Source: Bacteroidales bacterium
Lineage (GTDB): Bacteria > Bacteroidota > Bacteroidia > Bacteroidales > P3
Reading direction: 5' to 3'
DNA: 40,386 bases
Assembly (NCBI GenBank): GCA_016280915.1
Contig: JAEEHQ010000038.1
Coordinates: 1 to 40,386, forward strand
Shown: positions 1-7,140 of the stretch, piece by piece
How positions within the stretch are numbered: the first letter of the stretch is position 1
Layout of the letters: every line of letters begins with the position of its first letter
Position numbers and translations under genes: made by a program
Notes under the pieces: model-generated
Database searches by the model: none
What the model was told of the DNA's origin: nothing
The model's input: only the letters and a program-made list of their open reading frames with translations

Positions 1-482
1 GGTTGCCCCCTGCATCGTGGTTACTGGCTGATGGTGGATTGTCCCCGATACCGAGGACTGATTGCCCCTGCATCATACTTACTGGCTAATGGTGGGTTGT
101 TCTCTACAACGAGGACTGGTTGCCCCTGCATCGTGCTTACTGGCTGATGGTAGGTTGCACCCCACACCGAGGACAGATTGCCCCCAGTCGTGCCGTTGTT
201 TGCCCTGCATCGTGGTTGTTGGCTGATGGTGGGTGATACCCTCACACCGAGGACAGATTGCCCCCAGTCGTGCCGTTGGTTGCCCCTGCATCGTGGTTGT
301 TGGCTGATGGTGGGTTGCTCTCCACAGCGAGGGCAGGTTGCCCCCTGCATCGTGGTTACTGGCTGATGGTGGGTTGCTCTCCGATACCGAGGACTGGTTG
401 CCCCTGCATCGTGGTTACTGGCTGATGGTGGGTTGCACCCCACACCGAGGACGGAATGCCCCCAGTCGTGCCGTTGGTGGTG
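1..482. repeat. Left GC-rich tandem array (about 7 units, cut by window start)
   Basis: Degenerate head-to-tail units of about 59 bases are visible, each containing CTGCATCGTG, a CTGATGGTGG core and a CGAGGACTG/CGAGGACAG end. Some units are lengthened to about 82 bases by an extra CAGTCGTGCCGTTGG half-unit. About seven units are present and the array runs off the left edge of the window. It ends at 482 in CCGTTGGTGGTG, exactly as the second array does at 3601. The 59-base period is not a multiple of three, so frames rotate between units and the open frames across it look non-coding. Confidence 0.9.
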
Positions 483-1003
483 ATTGGATTGTGCAAAATG
501 CCTATACCCCCCTATTGTCCTTTTGCAAGGGGGCGAGAAAGAGGGTTACAATACAGAAAGTTTTTTTTGAGATTGAGGTAAAGCACCAATTTAGACTGCG
601 AAATTTGTAGTCCAAATTGGGCAAAGCCACATATTAATATATAAATATATATAAACATTCTTTGTGTGTGTCTTTAAGGACACACACAAGAAGAATAATA
701 AAAGGTTTTCTTTTTATTTTAGCCAAGGGAAAAGGGCGAAATATGGATGTTATTATATGGGCATTGTATTTGAGAAAAAATAGGGTTGAGGATGGCTGCA
801 GGCAGGGGAATTCCGTTTTTCGTGCTGCGGTGGTTTTGTGGCTGCGGTGGTGGGGAGGCTGCAATGACAAATGGCAGATAAGATTATTTAACACTTTGTA
901 CAATAGGCTAAAAACAAGCGAAATGTATAAATATGGCAGGGAAAGTTTGTCGGTTATATAATTGATTTTGTGTAATTTATATTCTAATTTAGAAAAATTG
1001 GTG
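483..1003. other. AT-rich non-coding stretch left of the cassette operon
   Basis: About 520 bases between the left array and the cassette promoter. Composition switches abruptly from GC-rich array to AT-rich DNA. It contains a perfect 11-bp hairpin at 662-689 and AT tracts near 630-660. An open frame at 662-961 has an unconvincing composition and reads through the hairpin, so I do not call it a gene. Confidence 0.5.
662..689. repeat. Perfect 11-bp hairpin
   Basis: TTGTGTGTGTC (662-672) pairs perfectly with GACACACACAA (679-689) around a 6-base loop. No uninterrupted T-run follows on either strand, so a classical intrinsic terminator is not clear. It could be a bidirectional terminator or a protein-binding palindrome at the edge of the cassette. 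Confidence 0.6.
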
Positions 1004-1011
1004 TATCTTTG
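1004..1011 (+). promoter_or_regulatory. Bacteroidota -7 box TATCTTTG for the three-gene cassette
   Basis: TATCTTTG matches the TAnnTTTG consensus exactly. No convincing TTTG lies 19-21 bases upstream. Expected transcription start is near 1018, giving a leader of about 165 bases before the first gene at 1182. Confidence 0.65.
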
Positions 1012-1082
1012 CATCGAAAATTGAACATGACTGACCTTGTAAAATTAGAAATAAGTGTATAAGAAACAACAACAACAAGGAT

Positions 1083-1128
1083 TGGGGCGAGGGAAACCCC
1101 GACCAACAACGGCAATAGGGACGTTGCC
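1083..1128 (+). promoter_or_regulatory. Possible structured leader of the cassette mRNA
   Basis: The leader can fold into two adjacent hairpins. TTGG (1083-1086) and GG pair with CC and CCAA (1103-1106), and GGCAA (1111-1115) pairs with TTGCC (1124-1128). The stems are short, and the regulatory role is inferred only from the long leader and local pairing. No known riboswitch class was recognised. Confidence 0.25.
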
Positions 1129-1181
1129 AAAAATCATTAATTTAGTTGTTAAAGTAGCCTCTAAAGGGTTACAAGTGTTGA

Positions 1182-1442
1182 ATGGCAATGGCTACTATAA
1201 TAGTATGCCAAAACTTAAAATGTAAACAAATGAGAAAAACGAAATCTCTAACATTGATTGATTTGGGCAATAATCCCGATATGTTGCTAACAACGGGGCA
1301 GGTTAAACAAGTGTTGGGTGTGAGTGACCCCACATTGTACCGTTGGAGAAAATTGCACCTTATACCCTGTTTTAAGGTGGGCGGAGTATTCAAATACAAA
1401 TCCAGTGAAATTATTAACTTTTTAAAAAATAATGAGATATGA
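1182..1442 (+). CDS. Small helix-turn-helix (excisionase/MerR-like) DNA-binding protein
   Basis: An 86-residue protein. Residues about 34-83 match the layout of HTH_17/excisionase-type domains: LLTTGQVKQVLGVSDPTLYR forms the helix-turn-helix, W55-R56 follow, and a VGGVFKY wing precedes a short C-terminal helix. Such proteins in Bacteroidales usually sit in mobile or accessory loci as regulators or recombination directionality factors, but no integrase lies nearby. An internal ATG at 1230 would give a 70-residue protein that still contains the whole domain, so the start is uncertain. Its stop overlaps the next start in an ATGA arrangement (1439-1442), so it is translationally coupled as the first gene of a three-gene operon. 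It may autoregulate the operon or bind the flanking arrays; both are inferences. Confidence 0.7.
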   Translation: MAMATIIVCQNLKCKQMRKTKSLTLIDLGNNPDMLLTTGQVKQVLGVSDPTLYRWRKLHLIPCFKVGGVFKYKSSEIINFLKNNEI

Positions 1443-1987
1443 GCACATTAATAAAAAATGAACTTAATGAAATGGAACTGGCTATATATAACACTTTGCT
1501 TTCCGAACTTGGTTTTACTGGCAAGCAGTTAAGCGAGAAACAAGAAGATGACTTAATCTTTTTAACACGTCATGTGTATAGAGATGTAGATGATTTTGCA
1601 AATTATCGTGCTAAAGATATGTATGATTTGGTAAGGAGATTAGAGGGTGGCGATATTCCGTGGCTGAAATTATGGAAAAGATATTATGAAAACGAGCAGG
1701 ATGAGAGTGAAAAATTTTCAATGTTGAAATGGGGTGTATGTTCCTTAGTATATGAGGATATGCGAACAATACCATTTTCGTGTGTTTTCTCCAATTCCAG
1801 GCATAGTTTTTCGGAAATACATGAAGATTATGCGCGTGTACTTGGTATTGGCATTGAAGATGTATCTTCGGCAATTGAGGCATTAATAAGTGGGCGTTTC
1901 TTGGAGAAGAAAGAGAGTGTGTTAGGTGTTGTTTATGTTGGAGTGAGAATGTACGATAAATTAGATATGAGATGGCGGTATGAATAA
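1439..1987 (+). CDS. Hypothetical protein, middle gene of array-flanked cassette
   Basis: A 182-residue soluble, acidic protein with no signal peptide or membrane segment. I do not recognise a family. It looks largely helical. Residues about 125-172 (HEDYARVLGIGIEDVSSAIE, then LISGRFLEKKE) have the rhythm of a small winged-helix, in which a helix pair is followed by a hairpin ending in VGVRMYD. It overlaps the HTH gene by 4 bases and the following gene by 8 bases, which implies coupled translation and probably a shared process. Codon use is AT-rich like its neighbours in the cassette and unlike the genes from 5 kb onward, which suggests horizontal acquisition. Confidence 0.65.
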   Translation: MSTLIKNELNEMELAIYNTLLSELGFTGKQLSEKQEDDLIFLTRHVYRDVDDFANYRAKDMYDLVRRLEGGDIPWLKLWKRYYENEQDESEKFSMLKWGVCSLVYEDMRTIPFSCVFSNSRHSFSEIHEDYARVLGIGIEDVSSAIEALISGRFLEKKESVLGVVYVGVRMYDKLDMRWRYE

Positions 1988-2654
1988 GGAACAGAAAGAA
2001 CACAAAAAGAAATTCAATCATATCCGGCTTGACTTTGAACAAATGCGGGTATTTTACAATAAATACAACAGAACCAAAGTCAAAAGTGATAACGTTGGAT
2101 GGCTTAAAGCTTACTTGGTTTACTTATGGATTTTCACTTGGCAGTTGCTTACAAAAGAGGGGTACGGGCGAGTGAGGAAACAAGATGTTTTCAAGCAGAT
2201 TGAACAAGATTTACTCGAACCAAAACCACATATTGTTGTGGCTGCGTTGATACGGGCGAAAATGGTGACTTGGGGACGGAGTGAGTATGAGGGCAAAGCG
2301 AATTATTGTTTGCAATGTACCTATCTAAATGAAAAGTTGGGAAACAATAGCTCTAATGCTGTCGAAGTGCCTACAACCGTTATAGAGTCCGTTTTGCCTT
2401 ATACTGAAAACCCGTCACCAAAGGAAACAGAGAGCCGAGCCGAAAAAGAAAACCTAAATGGTGTTTATTGCTACGGTGGCCAATACTACTATACAGATGC
2501 AAAAGGCAATATTTGCAGAGATTATGACGGAAATATAATCTATATCCCTAAGAGTGCAGCATATTGCCGACCGTCTATCGAACACGTATTTGATTTTGAG
2601 GTTTGCCAATGGCGTTTGCCCGATGAAGTGACCGTGCGTGAACTTGAATTTTGA
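1980..2654 (+). CDS. Hypothetical protein, third gene of array-flanked cassette
   Basis: A 224-residue protein with no signal peptide. The N-terminal half (residues about 35-110) is helical and Trp-rich, followed by a possible winged-helix stretch around VRKQDVFKQIEQDL and VVAALIRAKMVTWGR. A polar linker (about 122-155) precedes a Tyr/Cys-rich segment, GVYCYGGQYYYTDAKGNICR, then RDYDGNIIYIP, which resembles a small beta-repeat. Two Cys occur in the last third, but no zinc motif is clear. It starts inside the preceding gene (8-base overlap) and is followed after about 50 bases by a strong terminator, so it closes the operon. Function unknown. Confidence 0.65.
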   Translation: MNKEQKEHKKKFNHIRLDFEQMRVFYNKYNRTKVKSDNVGWLKAYLVYLWIFTWQLLTKEGYGRVRKQDVFKQIEQDLLEPKPHIVVAALIRAKMVTWGRSEYEGKANYCLQCTYLNEKLGNNSSNAVEVPTTVIESVLPYTENPSPKETESRAEKENLNGVYCYGGQYYYTDAKGNICRDYDGNIIYIPKSAAYCRPSIEHVFDFEVCQWRLPDEVTVRELEF

Positions 2655-2707
2655 TATTCTCGTAACTCTATAAGATTTTTGACTGTCTGTTGTAACCTTT
2701 TTTATGT

Positions 2708-2737
2708 GGCCACACCGTGCGCGGTGTGGCCTTTTTT
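2708..2737 (+). terminator. Intrinsic terminator of the three-gene cassette
   Basis: GGCCACACCG (2708-2717) and CGGTGTGGCC (2722-2731) form a perfect 10-bp stem with a TGCG loop, followed by six T (2732-2737). It lies about 50 bases after the third cassette gene and just before the second array, so transcription of the operon should not enter the array. Confidence 0.9.
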
Positions 2738-2745
2738 GATTGGGG

Positions 2746-3601
2746 GAGGACGGATTGCCCCCAGTCGTGCCGTTGGTTGCCCCCTGCATCGTGGTTGTTG
2801 GCTGATGGTGGGTGATACCCCGATACCGAGGACAGATTGCCCCAGTCGTGCCGTTGGTTGCCCCCTGCATCGTGGTTGTTGGCTGATGGTGGATGATACC
2901 CCCACACCGAGGACGGAATGCCCCCAGTCGTGCCGTTGGTTGCCCCCTGCATCGTGGGTGTTGGCTGATGGTGGGTGATACCCCCACACCGAGGGCAGAT
3001 TGCCCCCTGCATTGTGCTTACTGGCTGATGGTGGATTGTCCCCGATACCGAGGACAGATTGCCCCTGCATCGTGATTACTGGCTGATGGTGGGTTGCTCC
3101 CTACACCGAGGGCAGGTTGCCCCCTGCATCGTGATTACTGGCTGATGGTGGATTGTCCCCGATACCGAGGACTGATTGCCCCTGCACCGTGCTTACTGGC
3201 TGATGATGGGTTGCACCCCACACCGAGGGCAGGTTGCCCCCTGCATCGTGCTTACTGGCTGATGGTGGATTGTCCCCGATAACGAGGACTGATTGCCCCT
3301 GCATCGTGCTTACTGGCTGATGATGGGTTGCACCCCACACCGAGGGCAGGTTGCCCCCTGCATCGTGCTTACTGGCTGATGGTGGGTTGCTCCCTACACC
3401 GAGGACAGATTGCCCCCAGTCGTGCCGTTGGTTGCCCCCTGCATCGTGGTTACTGGCCAATGGTGGGTTGGTACCCCGATACCGAGGACAGATTGCCCCC
3501 AGTCGTGCTGTTGGTTGCCCCTGCATCGTGGTTGTTGGCCAATGGTGGGTTGGTACCCCGATACCGAGGACAGGTTGCCCCCAGTCGTGCCGTTGGTGGT
3601 G
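2746..3601. repeat. Right GC-rich tandem array (about 12 units)
   Basis: Same unit family and orientation as the left array. About twelve units, some about 59 bases and some about 82 bases; the longer form occurs at the beginning (units 1-3) and end (units 11-12) and the short form in the middle. Middle units alternate GATTGTCCCCGATAC and GGGTTGCACCCCACACC variants, giving a higher-order period near 117 bases. It opens at GAGGACGG right after the cassette terminator and closes in CCGTTGGTGGTG. Each long unit holds two related halves: CCCCCAGTCGTGCCGTTGG and CCCCCTGCATCGTGGTTGTT. Confidence 0.92.
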
Positions 3602-3721
3602 TTTTTTTGGGGGAAAATGGCAGTTTGATGAATTATATTGCTGATAATTAGTGGATAATTGTAATTTGTGACGTAATGGCAGACAAAGAATGTTGATTTT
3701 TGCGAAATCGAATAGATAATT

Positions 3722-3808
3722 ATGGAAAAAAGTGCTGTGTGCTGCGGTGATGAAGTATTAAATATTGTTAAATATGGTGTAATTTTCTGTTTTGTGACTA
3801 AAATGTGA
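3722..3808 (+). CDS. Possible 28-residue microprotein (very tentative)
   Basis: A short frame begins MEKSAVCCGDEVLNIVKYG and ends VTKM; it has three Cys and a hydrophobic second half. The reasons to record it are that a clean plus-strand terminator follows 70 bases downstream and no other plus-strand gene feeds that terminator. A weak -7-like GATTTTTG lies at 3695-3702. It is equally likely to be chance, or part of a small non-coding RNA. Confidence 0.12.
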   Translation: MEKSAVCCGDEVLNIVKYGVIFCFVTKM

Positions 3809-3877
3809 CCAAAAAACAGACTTTTGATTTATAACTAATTGATTGTCAAATATGGTTTGTTGTTCTGGTTGGACAAC

Positions 3878-3919
3878 AAAGGCTTTTGCGAACAATTGTT
3901 TCACAAAAGCCTTTTTTTT
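3878..3919 (+). terminator. Intrinsic terminator with no obvious upstream gene
   Basis: AAAGGCTTTTG (3878-3888) pairs with CAAAAGCCTTT (3904-3914) across a 15-base loop, and the T-run extends to 3919. Polarity is plus strand. The nearest plus-strand gene ends at 2654 and already has its own terminator, so this one implies a short unannotated transcript from the 3602-3877 region. Confidence 0.75.
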
Positions 3920-4063
3920 GACATATTCTCTCATGTCTTGAACGAGATTAACTAGACACTTTTTTGGGGCAAAAAATTAGCGTCCAAAGAAGAACAGTCT
4001 TTTCCTCAAGGGTAAGTAGTACAGGAATCCGGCTATAGGGAATTCTTGTCTCTGAATTAGATT

Positions 4064-4948
4064 CTATTTCATGCCGCGGGCAGTTTTGATTTGCTCGTAA
4101 GCTTCGTTGATTTCTCGGAATTGGGCTTCGGCGTTCTTTTTGATCTCTTCACCCATGTTGGCCACTTTGTCGGGATGGTATTTCATGGCCAGCCTGCGGT
4201 AGGCTTTCTTCACCTCTTCATCGGTGGCGGTAGAGGTGAGACCGAGGACAGTATAGGGGTCTTTCTTGTAAGAGTTGGAATTAGAGTAGCTGCCATTGGA
4301 ACGACGATAGTTCGAGTAGCTTGAGGAGGAACGACTGCCGTAGTCGTAGCTACTGCCATAGCTGTTTCCCCATCGAGAGCTGACGTGGCGGGCGTGGATG
4401 GAGGTGTAGTCGCCAGAATTAATGCCGAGGTTGCGTGCAATATTACGTAGCAGGTTGTTCTCAGCTTGGCAAAAACTGCTATCGGCTGCAGCAATGCCAA
4501 AGAGGAAGTCCACCATGTGGTAACGGGTGGTATAGTCGGTGTTGTGCTTGATTTGAGAACAGACTGCATCCACATCGATATAGGTCTCGGGCTTTACAAG
4601 GTCGCGGAGCATCAGAAGCAACTCTTTGCCTTTTTCCTCACCGTAGTTTTTGAGTAGGAATTGCTTGACGTAGTCGAGCTCAGCTCGGTCGACAGAGCCA
4701 TCTACTTTCATGACGGAGGCAATCAGTACGATGAGTGCCACGTCGATGTCATTTTGAGAGCCGTTGTTGCGGTAAGGACCATGGTGGGCGTTGAATGGCT
4801 GGCCATTGGTGCCGAAGTTGCCGTCACCAATCTGGCCGCCGTTACTCATTTTCTCGAATGTGTTGCCTATAAAATAGCCTAAAATGCCACCGAGAGGGCC
4901 CAGAAAAGCCCATCCCAAACCGCTTAAAATCCATTTGCCTATAGCCAT
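4064..4948 (-). CDS. DjlA-like TerB/DnaJ-domain co-chaperone
   Basis: A 294-residue protein with a Gly-rich hydrophobic N-terminal segment (about 5-27) that can insert in the inner membrane. A TerB-like helical domain follows at about 68-175. A Ser/Tyr/Asn-rich linker (about 185-227) leads to a C-terminal J domain (about 228-292) with the HPD tripeptide at 258-260. This is the DjlA arrangement: a membrane-anchored J protein that stimulates DnaK ATPase. It lies 56 bases downstream of the AsmA/DUF748-type gene in the same direction and may be cotranscribed, which suggests an envelope-quality role. The low-complexity linker is longer than in enterobacterial DjlA. Confidence 0.85.
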   Translation of the reverse strand: MAIGKWILSGLGWAFLGPLGGILGYFIGNTFEKMSNGGQIGDGNFGTNGQPFNAHHGPYRNNGSQNDIDVALIVLIASVMKVDGSVDRAELDYVKQFLLKNYGEEKGKELLLMLRDLVKPETYIDVDAVCSQIKHNTDYTTRYHMVDFLFGIAAADSSFCQAENNLLRNIARNLGINSGDYTSIHARHVSSRWGNSYGSSYDYGSRSSSSYSNYRRSNGSYSNSNSYKKDPYTVLGLTSTATDEEVKKAYRRLAMKYHPDKVANMGEEIKKNAEAQFREINEAYEQIKTARGMK

Positions 4949-5004
4949 GTCAGTTGATGGTTTAAAGTTGAAGATTAGTGTTTTGTATAATTATTAGTTG
5001 GGCG

Positions 5005-7032
5005 TTAATAACTGAGGGTGACGGAGTAACCTTCCACTTTGACGGTGTCACTCGGATGGAGGTGGATGATTTGGTATTGTTTCTTGGGTACGCCGAGGTC
5101 AGAGAGGTGTTTCTGGAGCAGTTTGTTGCGTATCTTTTGGTTGCGAAGGGCGATGGAATCGTCTGTGGGGCGGGTGTGGAGTTGGAGTAGCATTCGGTAG
5201 CTGGTATCCATCTTGGCAACACCGGCCACTTGGTCGATTTGGTAGAATTGCTCGCTGGTGAAGTCGGGCTCATGGTGGTCGATCGTGATGAAGAGTTCGT
5301 TGTCGTTGCTGCCGCCAAGGTTGCCGAGCATGCGAACAGGCGAGGTGGCCACCTTAACCACGAGGTTGCCCAAGGTTTTCCAAACCAGTTTCATGTAGTT
5401 GAATTCAGGATTGTCGACATTGCCTTTGATAGGCACGTCCAAGATGACCTTGTCGTCTTTGTCCTTGAGGATATAAAGAGCGGCTTTGACGGGAAGTTTG
5501 AGCTGAGGCTTCACATCGTTGCGACGCTCGCCCAGGGTGGGTTTGTATATGTCAATCTTGTTTTTCCCGTTGAGTTGGCTGTTTTGGATAGTGTTGAGAC
5601 TGCTGAAGGAGAAGATACCATCTGTGAAAGGCAGGGCAAAATAGGCCACCATATAGGGACTGAGACTTGTAAGGTGGAGGTTTCGCACATCGAGGCGCAG
5701 GCTCTGGTTGAGTTTCCAATCGGAGATGTTGCCCTTCCAGTCAACCAAAAGCACGCCGCCCTCGGGCAAGTTGGCAAAGACCTTGGCGTTGTTGTTGCCG
5801 GAGGTAGTAATATTGTCGGCCGTAAGGCGGAGGTCGGTGACGGGAAATTCAAATGGGTCGGGCAGGGTGTGGTCGGCAAAGGTGAAGTTGATGTGGTTGA
5901 GGTCGATGTGGCCGAGTCGCAGCTGCAGGGGTATGGATTGCAAAGTGGTGTCAACGGTGGCGGAGTCAGAAACAGTTTCAGGTACTGCTTCTGCCAAAGT
6001 GGTGTCCGTCATCTCTTGGGCCTTGCTGAAGATGCGTGAAAGGGTGTTGGTGCTGTCGGCAAAGAGCTCGTAGTGGAGGTTGAGGCCGTCGAGTACGATA
6101 CTGTTGATGTCAAAGAGATTTTGGCTGAGCACCATTTTGTTAAGGTCGACTCCAAGGTGGTTGAGGGAAGCCAGCGAAGTTGAGGCGCTGTCGATGAGGT
6201 CGAGGTTGTCGACATCTACTTTGCCGGAGATGTTCATGTCCAAAGCCTGCTTGAGGTTGCCGGAGACATGGGCGGTCAACCCAAGGGCACCCTTGATTTC
6301 TTGTACAAAATCGGGGTTCATGTTAAAGTCTTTCAATTGGTCAAGCAGCAGGTCGGAGAGGGAAAGGTCAGCAGTAAAGTCCTGCGTCTGGGCGTTCCAA
6401 GTGGCATCGGCTTTGAGTGTGCCGCCCTTGGTCAGCTGGACGGTGAGGCCGGCATCGGTTTTCTCCTTGCCTCCAATGACGAAGTCGGGTACGAAGATAT
6501 TGAGGTTGTGGAAACCAGAATGGGCCATGCGGCGGAGGTCGGTATAGTCGGCACTACCATGGGTGAGGTGAATCTTGTGGAGGCTGACCACCCAGTTGGA
6601 GGGGGTCGTGTCGGCCGGTTCAGCCTCGGTGCTGTCTTTGGCAAAGTGGTCGATGATGCTCTGAAAGTTCATTTGGTTGCTGTCCTGCACGATGCTGACG
6701 TTGAGCCCCGAAAGGGTGATGTGACGCAGATAAACGGTTTGTCCCAAAAGGCGCAGGAGGGAGACGGAAACGTCAAGGGTGTCGAAGCCGGCAAACTTGT
6801 CAGAGCCATTGTCTTCCATGATGGCCAGGTCGTGGATGGCCACACGGCCAGTAAAGAGGTTCAGACCCACATGGTCGACCTGCACCTGGCGACCGATGAG
6901 GTCCTGGCCATGGGTGTTGACGTAGTTTTTGGCCACGCATCCCCCAAAGAGGGTACCAAAGAGAACAAGCGCAACAATCAGCACAAGTAGAGTGATGATT
7001 GCTATGCGTATGATTTTCAGAGCTTTTTTCAT
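5005..7032 (-). CDS. AsmA/DUF748-family envelope protein
   Basis: A 675-residue protein with one N-terminal membrane segment (about 5-28) and a long periplasmic beta-rich region. Features typical of AsmA/DUF748 proteins are visible: a VGLNLFTGRVAIHDLAI stretch near residue 55, repeated short beta units with hydrophobic-turn patterns, and the late SPYMVAYFALPFTDGIF and LDVPIKGNVDNPEF segments. The family is implicated in outer-membrane biogenesis and lipid transport as bridge-like proteins. The frame is open up to 7131, but a -7 box at 7058-7065 lies inside that extension and the signal anchor starts at the ATG at 7032, so I use 7032. It is followed by the DjlA-like gene. Confidence 0.82.
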   Translation of the reverse strand: MKKALKIIRIAIITLLVLIVALVLFGTLFGGCVAKNYVNTHGQDLIGRQVQVDHVGLNLFTGRVAIHDLAIMEDNGSDKFAGFDTLDVSVSLLRLLGQTVYLRHITLSGLNVSIVQDSNQMNFQSIIDHFAKDSTEAEPADTTPSNWVVSLHKIHLTHGSADYTDLRRMAHSGFHNLNIFVPDFVIGGKEKTDAGLTVQLTKGGTLKADATWNAQTQDFTADLSLSDLLLDQLKDFNMNPDFVQEIKGALGLTAHVSGNLKQALDMNISGKVDVDNLDLIDSASTSLASLNHLGVDLNKMVLSQNLFDINSIVLDGLNLHYELFADSTNTLSRIFSKAQEMTDTTLAEAVPETVSDSATVDTTLQSIPLQLRLGHIDLNHINFTFADHTLPDPFEFPVTDLRLTADNITTSGNNNAKVFANLPEGGVLLVDWKGNISDWKLNQSLRLDVRNLHLTSLSPYMVAYFALPFTDGIFSFSSLNTIQNSQLNGKNKIDIYKPTLGERRNDVKPQLKLPVKAALYILKDKDDKVILDVPIKGNVDNPEFNYMKLVWKTLGNLVVKVATSPVRMLGNLGGSNDNELFITIDHHEPDFTSEQFYQIDQVAGVAKMDTSYRMLLQLHTRPTDDSIALRNQKIRNKLLQKHLSDLGVPKKQYQIIHLHPSDTVKVEGYSVTLSY

Positions 7033-7057
7033 TTTATGAAGTGACTTTTGTAACGTG

Positions 7058-7065
7058 CAAAGATA
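7058..7065 (-). promoter_or_regulatory. -7 box TATCTTTG for the AsmA-like gene
   Basis: On the minus strand the box reads TATCTTTG and sits about 25 bases before the chosen start at 7032, predicting a short leader. It excludes the longer open frame as the translated form. No good -33 element was seen. Confidence 0.65.
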
Positions 7066-7085
7066 ACCAAAAATATTGGATATAA

Positions 7086-7115
7086 TTGTTATATGGATAT
7101 TTTTTAGTATTTTTG
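7086..7115 (+). promoter_or_regulatory. Promoter TTG-N19-TATTTTTG for the gene at 7141
   Basis: TTG at 7086-7088 and TATTTTTG at 7108-7115 are 19 bases apart, the classical Bacteroidota spacing. The start codon at 7141 follows about 20 bases after the expected transcription start. It lies back to back with the promoter at 7058-7065. Confidence 0.7.
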
Positions 7116-7140
7116 CATTTTTTAATCGCAATTGGATTTT

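Larger units (their letters stand above)
3602..4063. other. Non-coding stretch right of the array
   Basis: AT-rich region of about 460 bases between the second array and the convergent DjlA-like gene. It holds one very short possible reading frame (3722-3808) and a plus-strand terminator (3878-3919). Nothing recognisable lies between 3920 and 4063. Confidence 0.5.

Noticed and set aside
1..482. CRISPR-like array
   Set aside because: Units are continuous degenerate tandem copies without unique spacers, and no cas gene is present.
662..961. 99-residue open frame in the AT-rich stretch
   Set aside because: Starts inside a hairpin, has low-quality composition and no promoter; treated as chance.
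2454..3526. Long minus-strand and plus-strand open frames across the arrays (for example 3101-3526 minus)
   Set aside because: All frames of the repeat are largely open because the unit lacks stops, the 59-base period rotates frame and no promoter or start context supports translation.
5230..6990. Large plus-strand open frames opposite the AsmA-like gene
   Set aside because: Shadow frames of the real minus-strand gene, whose domains and promoter are convincing.
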